A stretch of DNA of 64,000 bases from Morganella morganii_D (GTDB lineage: Bacteria; Pseudomonadota; Gammaproteobacteria; Enterobacterales; Enterobacteriaceae): NCBI GenBank assembly GCA_044772875.1, contig CP173058.1:2666001-2730000 (forward strand). Reading direction: 5' to 3'. The notes under the pieces were generated by a model. The model saw only the letters and a list, made by a program, of their open reading frames with translations, searched no databases and was not told the DNA's origin. Position 1 is the first letter of the stretch; every line of letters starts with the position of its first letter. Both the position numbers and the translations under genes were made by a program. Of this stretch, positions 15,952 through 25,634 are shown piece by piece.

Positions 15952-18513
15952 ATGACTGACAACCAAAACTTCGACTCCCATACACCTATGATGCAGCAGT
16001 ATTTCCGGCTCAAAGCACAGCATCCGGATATTCTGATGTTTTACCGGATGGGTGACTTCTATGAGCTGTTCTTTGATGATGCCAAACGGGCAGCACAGTT
16101 ACTGGATATTTCACTGACCAAACGCGGCCAGACGGCCGGTCAGCTGATTCCGATGGCCGGTGTGCCGCACCATGCGGTTGAGGGATATCTGGCAAAACTG
16201 GTTCAGCTCGGGGAATCTGTTGCTATCTGTGAGCAAATCGGCGATCCGGCCACCAGCAAAGGCCCGGTTGAACGCAAAGTGATCCGTATCGTCACACCGG
16301 GAACAGTCAGTGATGAAGCCCTGTTACAGGAGCGTCAGGATAACCTGCTGGCGGCTGTCTGGCAGGATGCACGCGGGTTTGGTTACGCCACCCTGGATAT
16401 CACATCCGGCCGTTTTCGTATCCTCCAGTTAGATGATAAAGACGCGATGTCCGCTGAATTGCAGCGTACACGCCCGGCTGAGCTGCTCTATCCGGAAGAT
16501 ATGGCGGATTTCGCCATTATTCAGAATCAGAAAGGGTTACGCCGCCGTCCGCTGTGGGAATTTGAACTTGAAACCGCCCGTCAGCAGCTGACATTACAGT
16601 TCGGCACCCGGGATTTACACGGTTTCGGCGTGGAAAATGCACCGCTGGCCTTACAGGCCGCCGGGTGTCTGCTGCAATATGTCAAAGATACCCAGCGCAC
16701 CTCGCTGCCGCATATCCGCAGTGTGACACTGGAAAATCTTCAGGAAAATGTGATTCTGGATGCGGCCACACGCCGTAATCTGGAAATTACCCAGAACCTC
16801 AGCGGGAGCACAGAAAATACCCTGTCGTCAGTGCTGGATCTGTGTGTGACCCCGATGGGCAGCCGGATGCTCAAGCGCTGGCTGCATTCCCCGCTGCGCG
16901 ACAGAGCCGTGCTCGCCAACCGTCAGCAGGCCATTTCGGCACTGATGGATATCAGCCCGGATTTACAGCCTGTTCTGCGGCAGATAGGCGACCTGGAACG
17001 GGTGCTGGCACGTCTGGCACTGCGTACCGCCCGTCCGCGTGACCTGGCGCGGATGCGTCATGCCTTTTCACAGTATCCGGCTATTCAGACACAGCTGAGC
17101 GCGGTGTCTGATCCTTATATTCAGACACTGCAACAGCGTATCGGTCAGTTTGATGAATTACAATCACTGCTGGAGCGGGCGGTTGTTGAAGCTCCGCCGG
17201 TGCTGGTGCGTGACGGCGGTGTCATTGCCCCCGGCTACAATGAGGAACTGGATGAATGGCGTGGCCTGGCTGACGGTGCCAGCGATTATCTCGATAAACT
17301 GGAAATCCGTGAGCGTGAAAAACTCGGCATCGACACGCTGAAAGTCGGGTTTAATGGTGTCCACGGCTACTATATTCAGGTCAGCCGCGGGCAAAGCCAT
17401 CTGGTACCAATCCATTACGTCCGCCGCCAGACTCTGAAAAACGCCGAGCGCTACATCATTCCGGAACTGAAAGAGTATGAAGATAAGGTTCTGACCTCCA
17501 AAAGCAAAGCACTGGCCATTGAAAAAGCCCTCTATGATGAGCTGTTTGATCTGCTGCTCCCGCATCTGGAAGCCCTGCAACACAGTTCTGATACCCTGGC
17601 GGAACTGGATGTGCTCACCAACCTGGCCGAGCGTGCGGAAACCCTCAATTACACCTGTCCGCAACTGACGGATAAAGTCGGAATTCAGATCACCGGCGGG
17701 CGCCACCCGGTTGTCGAACATGTACTGACAGAGCCGTTTATCGCCAATCCGCTGGCAATGTCACCGCAGCGCCGCCTGCTGATCATCACCGGTCCGAACA
17801 TGGGCGGTAAGAGTACCTATATGCGGCAGACGGCACTTATCACACTGCTTGCGTATATCGGCAGCTTTGTACCGGCTGAAAAAGCCGTTATCGGCCCGGT
17901 GGATCGGATTTTCACCCGTGTCGGGGCATCGGATGATCTGGCGTCCGGCCGCTCCACCTTTATGGTGGAAATGACCGAGACCGCCAATATCCTGCATAAT
18001 GCCACTGAACAGAGCCTGGTTCTGATGGATGAAATCGGACGCGGTACATCTACCTATGATGGTTTATCCCTGGCCTGGGCCTGTGCGGAAAGCCTGGCAA
18101 ACCGTATCAAAGCACTGACACTGTTCGCCACACACTATTTCGAACTGACCACCCTGCCGGAGAAACTGGAAGGCGCAGCCAATATCCATCTGGATGCGGT
18201 TGAGCACGGTGATACCATCGCCTTTATGCACAGCGTGCAGGATGGTGCGGCCAGCAAAAGTTACGGCCTCGCTGTAGCGCTGCTCGCCGGTGTGCCTCGT
18301 GATGTGATTAAACGTGCAAAACAAAAACTGCGCGAACTGGAATCCCTGTCTTTCAATGCAACAGCAAGCCATGTGGAAACACCGCAAATGAATCTGCTGG
18401 ATGCACCGGAGGAACCGGCTCCGGTACTGGATGCACTGGCGGGGATTAACCCGGATTCACTGACACCGCGTCAGGCGCTGGACTGGCTTTACCGTCTGAA
18501 AGAGATGCTCTGA
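15952..18513 (+). CDS. mutS: DNA mismatch repair protein MutS
   Basis: Mismatch recognition ATPase that starts methyl-directed repair with MutL and MutH. At 853 residues it has the length of E. coli MutS. The mismatch-wedging Phe-X-Glu is at residues 36-38 (MGDFYELF), the Walker A GPNMGGKST at 614-622, and the C-terminal tetramerisation helix region ends the protein (LTPRQALDWLYRLKEML). I chose ATG at 15952 (MTDNQNFDSHTPMMQQY) because it aligns with the E. coli start; the open frame extends 53 codons further upstream without similarity. It is convergent with rpoS and separated from it by a terminator. Confidence 0.97.
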   Translation: MTDNQNFDSHTPMMQQYFRLKAQHPDILMFYRMGDFYELFFDDAKRAAQLLDISLTKRGQTAGQLIPMAGVPHHAVEGYLAKLVQLGESVAICEQIGDPATSKGPVERKVIRIVTPGTVSDEALLQERQDNLLAAVWQDARGFGYATLDITSGRFRILQLDDKDAMSAELQRTRPAELLYPEDMADFAIIQNQKGLRRRPLWEFELETARQQLTLQFGTRDLHGFGVENAPLALQAAGCLLQYVKDTQRTSLPHIRSVTLENLQENVILDAATRRNLEITQNLSGSTENTLSSVLDLCVTPMGSRMLKRWLHSPLRDRAVLANRQQAISALMDISPDLQPVLRQIGDLERVLARLALRTARPRDLARMRHAFSQYPAIQTQLSAVSDPYIQTLQQRIGQFDELQSLLERAVVEAPPVLVRDGGVIAPGYNEELDEWRGLADGASDYLDKLEIREREKLGIDTLKVGFNGVHGYYIQVSRGQSHLVPIHYVRRQTLKNAERYIIPELKEYEDKVLTSKSKALAIEKALYDELFDLLLPHLEALQHSSDTLAELDVLTNLAERAETLNYTCPQLTDKVGIQITGGRHPVVEHVLTEPFIANPLAMSPQRRLLIITGPNMGGKSTYMRQTALITLLAYIGSFVPAEKAVIGPVDRIFTRVGASDDLASGRSTFMVEMTETANILHNATEQSLVLMDEIGRGTSTYDGLSLAWACAESLANRIKALTLFATHYFELTTLPEKLEGAANIHLDAVEHGDTIAFMHSVQDGAASKSYGLAVALLAGVPRDVIKRAKQKLRELESLSFNATASHVETPQMNLLDAPEEPAPVLDALAGINPDSLTPRQALDWLYRLKEML

Positions 18514-18527
18514 CAGCCGACCAAAAG

Positions 18528-18552
18528 AAAAGGGGGAGTTGCGTCCCCTTTT
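18528..18552. terminator. Bidirectional terminator between mutS and rpoS
   Basis: The stem AAAAGGGG (18528-18535) pairs with CCCCTTTT (18545-18552), so both strands read a GC stem followed by T-rich bases. Confidence 0.85.
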
Positions 18553-18601
18553 ACCTGAATAATGTTTGTAACTGTATTGAGAACCCTGTTTTACGGATCA
18601 C

Positions 18602-19594
18602 TCAGTTAAACAGTGAATTCTCACATAACCCGTGGTTATGCAGAATATCTTTCAGACGGCGCAGTCCCTCCACCTGAATCTGCCGCACACGTTCACGGGT
18701 CAAACCAATTTCACGCCCCACATCTTCCAGTGTCTCTGCCTCATAACCGAGCAGGCCGAAACGACGCGCCAGCACTTCCCGCTGTTTCGGATTCAGCTCA
18801 TACAGCCATTTTACAATGCTCTGCTGCATGTTGTTATCCTGCAACCGGTTCTCTGGTGTGACATCATTTTCATCTGACAGAATATCCAGCAGTGCTTTGT
18901 CTGAATCCGCGCCCACCGGGATATCCACTGAGGTGATACGCTCATTCAGACGCAGCATACGGCTGACATCATCCACCGGCTTATCCAGCTGTTCGGCAAT
19001 TTCTTCCGCTGTCGGCTCATGATCCAGCTTTTGAGCCAGTTCACGGGCGGTGCGCAGATAGACGTTCAGTTCTTTGACAATATGGATAGGGAGACGGATA
19101 GTGCGGGTCTGATTCATGATAGCCCGTTCAATGGTCTGACGGATCCACCATGTGGCATAGGTAGAAAAACGAAATCCCTTCTCGGGATCAAATTTCTCCA
19201 CAGCGCGGATCAGCCCGAGGTTACCCTCTTCGATCAGATCAAGCAGCGCCAGTCCGCGGTTACTGTAGCGGCGGGAAATTTTGACCACCAGACGGAGGTT
19301 ACTTTCAATCATACGCTGGCGCGCTGCGGTATCACCCCGCAGGGCGCGCCGTGCAAAAAAAACTTCTTCTTCTGCGCTGAGCAGCGGTGAAAAGCCTATC
19401 TCACCAAGATATAGCTGAGTGGCGTCCAGGACACGCTGACTGACATTCTGCACGAACTCAATGTCCGGGCCGGGATCGTCAGATCCGCTTTCCTCTGCCA
19501 GTTGTTTCTCATCAAACAGCTCTTCATCTTCAGCCTGCTCGGCGGCAAAATCTTCGTCGTATAACTCGTTAGCGTTCAGTGGATTACGGCTCAT
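18602..19594 (-). CDS. rpoS: RNA polymerase sigma factor RpoS (sigma 38)
   Basis: General stress and stationary-phase sigma factor, 330 residues, the E. coli length. Regions 1.2 (DATQLYLGEIGFSPLLSAEEE), 2.1-2.4 (ALLDLIEEGNLGLIRAVEKF, YATWWIRQTIERAIM), 3 and 4.2 (GLTRERVRQIQVEGLRRLK) are all intact. The start ATG at 19594 (MSRNPLNANELYDED) aligns with the family; the frame is open 36 codons further upstream. It lies 49 bases after nlpD on the same strand. In E. coli the main rpoS promoter lies inside nlpD and the long leader is the target of small RNAs; the same arrangement is likely here but was not traced. Confidence 0.97.
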   Translation of the reverse strand: MSRNPLNANELYDEDFAAEQAEDEELFDEKQLAEESGSDDPGPDIEFVQNVSQRVLDATQLYLGEIGFSPLLSAEEEVFFARRALRGDTAARQRMIESNLRLVVKISRRYSNRGLALLDLIEEGNLGLIRAVEKFDPEKGFRFSTYATWWIRQTIERAIMNQTRTIRLPIHIVKELNVYLRTARELAQKLDHEPTAEEIAEQLDKPVDDVSRMLRLNERITSVDIPVGADSDKALLDILSDENDVTPENRLQDNNMQQSIVKWLYELNPKQREVLARRFGLLGYEAETLEDVGREIGLTRERVRQIQVEGLRRLKDILHNHGLCENSLFN

Positions 19595-19643
19595 CAGCTT
19601 GCTCCTACCCCGATAATTCAGGCAGAACAAGCTGTTCTGCCGT

Positions 19644-20768
19644 TTATCGCTGCGGTAAGTACTGCAGCGGGTTGACTGATTTTCCCTTGTAACGAATTTC
19701 AAAATGTAATCTTACAGATGTGGTTCCGCTGCTGCCCATCGTGGCGATTTTCTGACCAGCTGCGACGTCCTGCTGATCTTTAATCAGGATGGAATCGTTA
19801 TGCGCATAGGCTGTCAGGAAATCATCATTGTGCTTAATGATGACCAGATTGCCGTAGCCGCGTAACGCGTTACCGGTATAAACCACTTTACCCGGTGCTG
19901 AAGCAAAAACAGGCTGTCCACGTGTACCACCGATATCAATACCCCGGTTACCGCTGGTAGGTCCTGTATAGTTGGAAATGACTTTGCCTTCCGCTGGCCA
20001 GCCCCATTTAAAGGAACCACTATTTACGGCGACAGGCGCGCTGGTTGTTGCTGCCGGAGCGCTAACGGCTGTGGTTGTTGCCACAGTGGTTGCGGCCGTG
20101 CCGTTATTCGCTTTTGCCTGTGCGGTGACCTGAGATGAGAGCATCTTACCGCCGGCCGGTTTCGCGCCTGCTGATTCAGAATACGCATTAGTTGGTTGAG
20201 AATCAACCACCCCGTTTTGCGGAGTATTCCTATTTGTCGCGACCTGAGTTCCGCTGCTGACCGGTGTAACAGTGTTGCCGCCGCCGTTGCTTAACCGAAT
20301 CACCTGCCCTTCGTTCAGGCTGTACGGTTCAGGGATATTGTTCTGTGCTGCCAGTTCGCGGAAGTCAGATCCGGAGATATAAGCGATGTAAAATAACGTA
20401 TCACCGCGCTGAACCGTATAGGTATTTCCGCTGTAACTGCCTTTCGGGATCGCATCATAATTGCGGTTGTACTGAATCCGGCCATCGCTGCTGGTCTGCA
20501 CATTGGCAGAACGAGGCAGCTGCTGCACATTCCGGCTCACCGGTTGTGTATTATTGGCAGAACTGAGCTGAGGACGTACCGGCATCGGTGTGGACACAGA
20601 TGAACTGTTGTTGTCATTACCTGCTGTCATTACCGGAGCACTGCTGCTTTCGTCCACACTGCTGATTGGTGCGGCATGATACGGCGTTGAGCATCCGGCC
20701 AAAACCGTACTCATCAGTGACCCAATTGCAACCCATCGTATTGTTTTCATAGGGTTTCTTGAGTTCAT
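19644..20768 (-). CDS. nlpD: Murein hydrolase activator NlpD
   Basis: Outer-membrane lipoprotein that activates the amidase AmiC during septum splitting. Lipobox LAGC (Cys26 from ATG 20768; an ATG at 20750 is the alternative start). A LysM peptidoglycan-binding domain is at about 116-159 (YTVQRGDTLFYIAYISG), and a degenerate M23/LytM domain is at about 255-370 (GIDIGGTRGQPVFASAPGKVVY). The linker between them is rich in Ala, Thr and Val. It is downstream of pcm and upstream of rpoS as in E. coli. The 140-base gap before it (20769-20909) should hold its promoter. Confidence 0.95.
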   Translation of the reverse strand: MNSRNPMKTIRWVAIGSLMSTVLAGCSTPYHAAPISSVDESSSAPVMTAGNDNNSSSVSTPMPVRPQLSSANNTQPVSRNVQQLPRSANVQTSSDGRIQYNRNYDAIPKGSYSGNTYTVQRGDTLFYIAYISGSDFRELAAQNNIPEPYSLNEGQVIRLSNGGGNTVTPVSSGTQVATNRNTPQNGVVDSQPTNAYSESAGAKPAGGKMLSSQVTAQAKANNGTAATTVATTTAVSAPAATTSAPVAVNSGSFKWGWPAEGKVISNYTGPTSGNRGIDIGGTRGQPVFASAPGKVVYTGNALRGYGNLVIIKHNDDFLTAYAHNDSILIKDQQDVAAGQKIATMGSSGTTSVRLHFEIRYKGKSVNPLQYLPQR

Positions 20769-20909
20769 ATTCCTTCTCCCGAAACTGGAAATAGTGCGAA
20801 AACTGACAATCAGAAAGTCACCACGCGGCCGCAGACCGCATGGCAGGATTGTATTATTAAAACAGATACTAAGCGAAATGAAAAAGTCTTGTTACCAAAA
20901 TAGCCATTT

Positions 20910-21536
20910 TTATCCCAGATCCCCGTGAACCAGGGGAACAAACCGGACAGTTCCGATCGATTGGGTATGAAAATCATTGCCCCGGCGGCGGATCAGTTTG
21001 AGCATCTGCTGCTGTTCCCCCACCGGTATCACCATCCGGCCGTTATCCGCCAGCTGACTGAGCAGCGCGGACGGAATATCACTGGCGGCGGCGGTGACAA
21101 TAATGCTGTCAAACGGACCACGGGACGGCCAGCCTTCCCAGCCATCACCGTGACGGGTGGAAATATTGTGCAGATCCAACTGCTTAAAGCGGCGTTTGGC
21201 ATGCCACTGTAACCCTTTGACCCGTTCAACAGAGTAAACATGTGCCGCAAGATGTGCGAGGATCGCCGTCTGATAACCGGAGCCGGTGCCGATTTCCAGC
21301 ACATGCGCCTGCGGAGCCGGTTCCAGCAGTTCTGTCATCTTCGCCACCATAAACGGCTGGGAGATAGTCTGCCCGTAGCCAATCGGCAGCGCGGTGTTGT
21401 CCCAGGCTTTATGTGTCAGCGCCTCATCGACAAAATTCTCCCGCGGGACGGCCGCCATCGCCTGTAACAGACGTTCATCGCGGATCCCGGCCTGACGTAA
21501 CTGTGTAATCAGATCCTGTACCACCCGGCGGATCAT
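20910..21536 (-). CDS. pcm: Protein-L-isoaspartate O-methyltransferase
   Basis: A SAM-dependent enzyme that methylates L-isoaspartyl residues so that aged proteins can be repaired. 208 residues; SAM motif VLEIGTGSGYQTAIL at about 78-92, and the family block GYGQTISQPFMVAKMTELL just before it. Its ATG overlaps the surE stop (ATGA), the same coupling as in E. coli, where both act in stress survival with RpoS. Confidence 0.96.
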   Translation of the reverse strand: MIRRVVQDLITQLRQAGIRDERLLQAMAAVPRENFVDEALTHKAWDNTALPIGYGQTISQPFMVAKMTELLEPAPQAHVLEIGTGSGYQTAILAHLAAHVYSVERVKGLQWHAKRRFKQLDLHNISTRHGDGWEGWPSRGPFDSIIVTAAASDIPSALLSQLADNGRMVIPVGEQQQMLKLIRRRGNDFHTQSIGTVRFVPLVHGDLG

Positions 21537-22294
21537 TCCTGTATCACCCCTGCTTTTTGTAACCAGACTTCTAATTTTTCCTGCACGCTGTAGGCTGTCA
21601 GATCAACATGCAGCGGTGTGACGGAAACATAACCTGCATCCACAGCCGCGAAATCGGTGTCCGGTCCGGTATCCAGTTTTTCCCCCGGAGGGCCGAGCCA
21701 GTACAGCGGATTCCCTTTCGGATCCATCCGGGTGTATACCACATCCGGTGCCCGCCGGGTTCCGCAGCGGGTCACTTTCATTCCTTTGATCTCACTGAGC
21801 GGGATATCCGGCACATTCACGTTCAGAATATTGCCTGCCCGCAGCGGTACCTGTTGCAGCATGGTCAGCAGACGGCAGGTGATTTCCGCCGCCGTATCAT
21901 AGTGGGTTTCGCCGTTCAGGGAGACCGCAATCGCCGGTAATCCCAGGTGACGCCCTTCCATTGCCGCTGCAACAGTACCTGAATAGATCACATCATCCCC
22001 GAGGTTCGGGCCGCAGTTAATACCGGAAACCACAATTTCCGGACGCGGACGCATCAGCAGATTAGCGCCGATATAAACACAATCCGTCGGAGTGCCTTCC
22101 ACCAGCGCAATATCGCCGTTCTCATGCACTACCGTGCGCAACGGACGATCAAGCGTCAGCGCATTGGATGCCCCGCTGCGGTTGCGATCAGGTGCAACCA
22201 CCTGAACATGATAAGTACGCCGCAGCGCCTCAGACAGTGTCCGGATCCCCGGCGCACTGACGCCGTCATCATTACTCACCAGAATTCGCAGCAC
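21533..22294 (-). CDS. surE: 5'/3'-nucleotidase SurE
   Basis: Metal-dependent nucleotidase and exopolyphosphatase. The metal-binding LVSNDDG is at residues 5-11, with GTPTDCVYIG, SGINCGPNLGDDVIYSGTVAAA and HVDLTAYS also conserved. I place the start at GTG 22294 because translation from it gives 253 residues, the E. coli length; an ATG at 22333 would add 13 residues with no match. It overlaps pcm by four bases. Confidence 0.94.
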   Translation of the reverse strand: MLRILVSNDDGVSAPGIRTLSEALRRTYHVQVVAPDRNRSGASNALTLDRPLRTVVHENGDIALVEGTPTDCVYIGANLLMRPRPEIVVSGINCGPNLGDDVIYSGTVAAAMEGRHLGLPAIAVSLNGETHYDTAAEITCRLLTMLQQVPLRAGNILNVNVPDIPLSEIKGMKVTRCGTRRAPDVVYTRMDPKGNPLYWLGPPGEKLDTGPDTDFAAVDAGYVSVTPLHVDLTAYSVQEKLEVWLQKAGVIQE

Positions 22295-22456
22295 AACGGT
22301 ATCCTTTTTTATCAGTAGCAGATCGTTTATCACGACAGAAAACTATTTTATCAAGTTAGCCGCGATAAAAAAGGGTTATGACAGATTTAGTCTGATTGCT
22401 TTTTTCATATTCAGCTGCATGATACTTTTATTATTTATGACTGAAAGGATTTCTGC

Positions 22457-22852
22457 ATGGCTATGTGTCAACGACTCACCGCAACCCTGTTCACCGCGCT
22501 GACGGCCGGACTGCTTCCGGTATCAGAGGCATTCGCGCTGTCACCTCAGGAAGAGATCCGCACAGAGAATCTGCTGACCGCGCTCGGGAAACAGGAACAA
22601 CTGATTTTTATCCGCAACGGCAGTGAGCATAACGCCGCCGAGGCGGAATCGCATCTGCGCCTGAAATTAAGCAAAACGAAAAAACGTTTGGATACCGCAG
22701 AGCAGTTTGCAGATAAAGTGGCATCCGGCTCCTCCATCAGCGGTAAGCCGTATCAGGTGAAACTACCGGGCAAAGATCCGGTGGATGCCAAAATCTATCT
22801 GACTGAATTACTGGCTGAAACAGACAAAGCCGCAGCGGCAAAAGCAGAATAA
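22457..22852 (+). CDS. Small exported protein, DUF5329-like
   Basis: A 131-residue protein with a Sec signal peptide (cleavage near SEAFA-LS) and a mature domain of about 100 residues. The stretch FIRNGSEHNAAEAESHLRLK with ASGSSISGKPYQVKLPG matches what I remember of the DUF5329 family, whose function is unknown. It is predicted to be periplasmic. It lies between the divergent surE and the convergent truD, ends in a terminator and has its own short upstream region (22334-22456), so it is a single-gene unit. Confidence 0.75.
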   Translation: MAMCQRLTATLFTALTAGLLPVSEAFALSPQEEIRTENLLTALGKQEQLIFIRNGSEHNAAEAESHLRLKLSKTKKRLDTAEQFADKVASGSSISGKPYQVKLPGKDPVDAKIYLTELLAETDKAAAAKAE

Positions 22853-22862
22853 AAAACAGAAC

Positions 22863-22893
22863 AAAAAAGGGCGGAAATTATTCCGCCCTTTTT
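22863..22893. terminator. Bidirectional terminator between the DUF5329-like gene and truD
   Basis: A 13-bp stem (AAAAAAGGGCGGA at 22863-22875 region with TTCCGCCCTTTTT at 22881-22893) gives T-runs on both strands. Confidence 0.9.
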
Positions 22894-22913
22894 TATGTTA
22901 ATCAGTCAGTTGA

Positions 22914-23960
22914 TTATTCACTGAACTCAGCCGCCTGATCCGCTTCCAGCTCAATAATTTCGCGGATAACACTGGTGGCAAAACTACCGGCCGGCAGGAA
23001 AAAGGATAAACGGACGGTTTCGTCATCAATCCATTCAGATTCGAAATGTTCCGGATACAACATCAGCGCACGACGGGCATTATCCGCCCCCTCTTTCGCC
23101 GCCAGCTGCCACAGAGACTGCCACGGAACCAGTTGTTCCGTTTCAAAGGCCAGTGCCGTATCCCGGGAGCCCAAATCCCCCCTGCCCGGTAACGGCGCGG
23201 TAATACGCAGTTCACGGTTATCCAGACGCTGCTGCACATCGGCCAGTTCATCCGCCTGTACCGCAAACCAGCTGCCGCGCCCGGCGAGTTGTACTGCATC
23301 ACCCTGCAATGCGGTTGCCTGAAGCCGCTGTGTCAGACGGGCATCCGCCACAGCGTTAAACATTGCACTGCGGGCGGCGGAGAGATAGAAACCGCGTTTG
23401 CTGCGATCTTTCACACTGATTTCACCATCAGCCCAGCGCCGGGCGAAATGCAGGTTCTGGCCGTTACGCCCGAAACGCTGCTCACCGAAATAATTCGGCA
23501 CCCCGGACTGTGCAATCTGTTGCAGACGCAGTTCTGTCGCGGCACGATCACTGATCCGGCGAAGTATAATGGTGAACTGATTGCCTTTCAGTGCGCCGAT
23601 CCGCAGTTTACGTTTCTGGCGGTTAACCGCCAGCACTTCGCAGCCTTCAGGCTGCATCTGAGCGAAATCCGGTGTCTCTTTTCCCGGCATTTGCAGGCAG
23701 AACCACTGTTCAGTGACCGCATGGCGATCTTTCAGCCCGGCGTAGCTGACTGCACGAGCGGCAATTTTCGCGAATTTAGCCAGTTCTTCCGCCACAAACC
23801 GCGTGTTACAACCGGTTTTACGGATCCGAACCATCACATGTTCGCCGTCACCGTCCGGTTCAAACCCCAAATCTTCCTGCACCAGAAAATCTTCCGGCTG
23901 CGCTTTCAGCACACCGGTTGCCGCCGGTTTACCGTGAAAGTAACTGACCGGGAGACTCAT
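22914..23960 (-). CDS. truD: tRNA pseudouridine(13) synthase TruD
   Basis: Makes pseudouridine at position 13 of tRNA-Glu. 348 residues. The catalytic Asp is D78 in YAGLKDRHAVTEQW, and the typical LLWFLPAGSF-like end (FFLPAGSFATSVIRE) is present. Its ATG overlaps the ispF stop by four bases, so it belongs to the ftsB-ispD-ispF-truD unit. Confidence 0.96.
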   Translation of the reverse strand: MSLPVSYFHGKPAATGVLKAQPEDFLVQEDLGFEPDGDGEHVMVRIRKTGCNTRFVAEELAKFAKIAARAVSYAGLKDRHAVTEQWFCLQMPGKETPDFAQMQPEGCEVLAVNRQKRKLRIGALKGNQFTIILRRISDRAATELRLQQIAQSGVPNYFGEQRFGRNGQNLHFARRWADGEISVKDRSKRGFYLSAARSAMFNAVADARLTQRLQATALQGDAVQLAGRGSWFAVQADELADVQQRLDNRELRITAPLPGRGDLGSRDTALAFETEQLVPWQSLWQLAAKEGADNARRALMLYPEHFESEWIDDETVRLSFFLPAGSFATSVIREIIELEADQAAEFSE

Positions 23961-24439
23961 GCTTCAGCCTTCACAAGCAGCGCCACCGCTTCACAGGCGA
24001 TCCCTTCTTTGCGGCCGGTGAAACCGAGTTTCTCGGTGGTGGTGGCTTTCACATTGATATCATCCATATGGCACTGCAAATCTTCCGCCAGATTCACCCG
24101 CATCTGCGGGATATGCGGCAGCATTTTCGGTGCCTGAGCGATAATGGTGACATCCAGATTACCCAATCTGTAACCTTTTTCCTGAATGCGGCGGAAGGCT
24201 TCGCGCAGCAGGACACGGCTGTCCGCGCCCTTATAGGCAGGATCGGTGTCCGGGAATAATTTACCGATATCCCCCAGCGCCGCTGCGCCCAGCAATGCAT
24301 CGGTGGCCGCATGCAGGGCGACATCACCATCGGAATGCGCCAGTAATCCCTGTTCGTAAGGAATGCGGACTCCCGCAATCACAATCGGGCCTTCGCCGCC
24401 GAAGGCATGAACATCAAAACCGTGTCCGATTCTCATCAT
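23957..24439 (-). CDS. ispF: 2-C-methyl-D-erythritol 2,4-cyclodiphosphate synthase
   Basis: Fifth step of the MEP isoprenoid pathway. 160 residues. The zinc-binding D-x-H is visible at the start (IGHGFDVHAFG) and the second metal and substrate block is AHSDGDVALHA. It overlaps ispD and truD by ATGA at each end. Confidence 0.97.
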   Translation of the reverse strand: MMRIGHGFDVHAFGGEGPIVIAGVRIPYEQGLLAHSDGDVALHAATDALLGAAALGDIGKLFPDTDPAYKGADSRVLLREAFRRIQEKGYRLGNLDVTIIAQAPKMLPHIPQMRVNLAEDLQCHMDDINVKATTTEKLGFTGRKEGIACEAVALLVKAEA

Positions 24440-25233
24440 GTTGTCTGTTCCTTATTGTTATTGGACAGGTAGAACCCGGCAAGTGCGAGATCTTCCGGCT
24501 GTGTGACTTTAATATTGTCTGCGCGGCCGGGCACCAGCATAGGCTGATAGCCGCAAAATTCCAGCGCGGACGCTTCATCGGTGATCACCGCCTGCTGAGA
24601 CAGCGCCTGTTGCAGACAGGTGCGCAACAGATGAAGCGGGAAAAATTGCGGAGTCAGGGCGTGCCAAAGCTGTGTGCGCTCAACAGTGTGATCAATACCG
24701 GTATAACCGGCGGATGCCACACCCCGCTTCATGGTATCGCGTACCGGCGAAGCCAGAATAGCCCCCTGCATACGGCTATCTGTCTGTATGTCTGACATAA
24801 CCGCCAGCAGCCGGTTCAGATCCGTGAGCTGCAAACAGGGACGCGCGGCGTCATGCACCAGCACCCAGCTGTTTTCCGGGGTGTGATCAGCAAGATAATC
24901 CAGACCTGCCAGAACAGAATCCGCCCGCTCACCGCCGCCGGTGACTGTCCGGATATGCGGGTGATGCGCCACCGGTAATGTACTGAAAACGCGATCCTGC
25001 GGATGCAGCGCCACCACCACCTGCGTGATACGCGGGTGTTCCAGCAGGATAGCAAGCGTATGTTCCAGAATGGTTTTTCCGGCAATAGTGAGGTATTGCT
25101 TGGGGCACCCGCACTGCATCCGGGTACCGGTACCGGCAGCAGGAATAAGTGCCGTGACCGGAGTATCATCAGAAATACCGGACAGATCCGGTGCCGGTTG
25201 TGTGCCGGTCATTGCGGAAGAAAGTATTGTCAT
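24436..25233 (-). CDS. ispD: 2-C-methyl-D-erythritol 4-phosphate cytidylyltransferase
   Basis: Third step of the MEP pathway, CTP-dependent. The nucleotide-binding loop LIPAAGTGTRM is at about residues 29-39, later VLVHDAARPC and GRADNIKVTQPEDLALA. At 265 residues it is about 29 longer than E. coli IspD (236). The excess is all at the N-terminus (MTILSSAMTGTQPAPD), so the real start may be the ATG at codon 8 or later. It begins 6 bases after the ftsB stop. Confidence 0.95.
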   Translation of the reverse strand: MTILSSAMTGTQPAPDLSGISDDTPVTALIPAAGTGTRMQCGCPKQYLTIAGKTILEHTLAILLEHPRITQVVVALHPQDRVFSTLPVAHHPHIRTVTGGGERADSVLAGLDYLADHTPENSWVLVHDAARPCLQLTDLNRLLAVMSDIQTDSRMQGAILASPVRDTMKRGVASAGYTGIDHTVERTQLWHALTPQFFPLHLLRTCLQQALSQQAVITDEASALEFCGYQPMLVPGRADNIKVTQPEDLALAGFYLSNNNKEQTT

Positions 25234-25238
25234 AGAAA

Positions 25239-25556
25239 TTAGTTACTGCGACTTTGTGACTGCGCGTTCTGCTGTGTCCGTTTTTCGGACAGAATACGAT
25301 AAAAGCTTTCGCCGGGCTTGATCATGCCTAATTCACTGCGACCGCGCTCTTCGATGGCCTCAAGCCCGTCATTCAGATCACCAATCTCAGCAAATAACTG
25401 TTCATTACGGGCTTTGAGCTTCGCATTTACCTGTTCTGATGCAGCAACATCTTCCCCGACCTGTACATAGTCGTGAATACCGTTTTTCCCTAACCACAAT
25501 GAATATTGCAGCCAGCCCAGAATAACTAAAAGTAATAGCGTCAGTTTGCCCATCAC
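25239..25556 (-). CDS. ftsB: Cell division protein FtsB
   Basis: Bitopic divisome protein that joins FtsL and FtsQ. 105 residues: N-terminal helix (LTLLLLVILGWLQYSLWLG, 4-22) and then a coiled coil (VNAKLKARNEQLFAEIGDL). First gene of the ftsB-ispD-ispF-truD unit. Confidence 0.96.
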   Translation of the reverse strand: MMGKLTLLLLVILGWLQYSLWLGKNGIHDYVQVGEDVAASEQVNAKLKARNEQLFAEIGDLNDGLEAIEERGRSELGMIKPGESFYRILSEKRTQQNAQSQSRSN

Positions 25557-25634
25557 CGCCCCCGAAAAGATCGGCTAATCTTCCCATAAGATCGGCGCAG
25601 ATGCTACTGTTCCGTCCGTTATTCGGACAGTTGA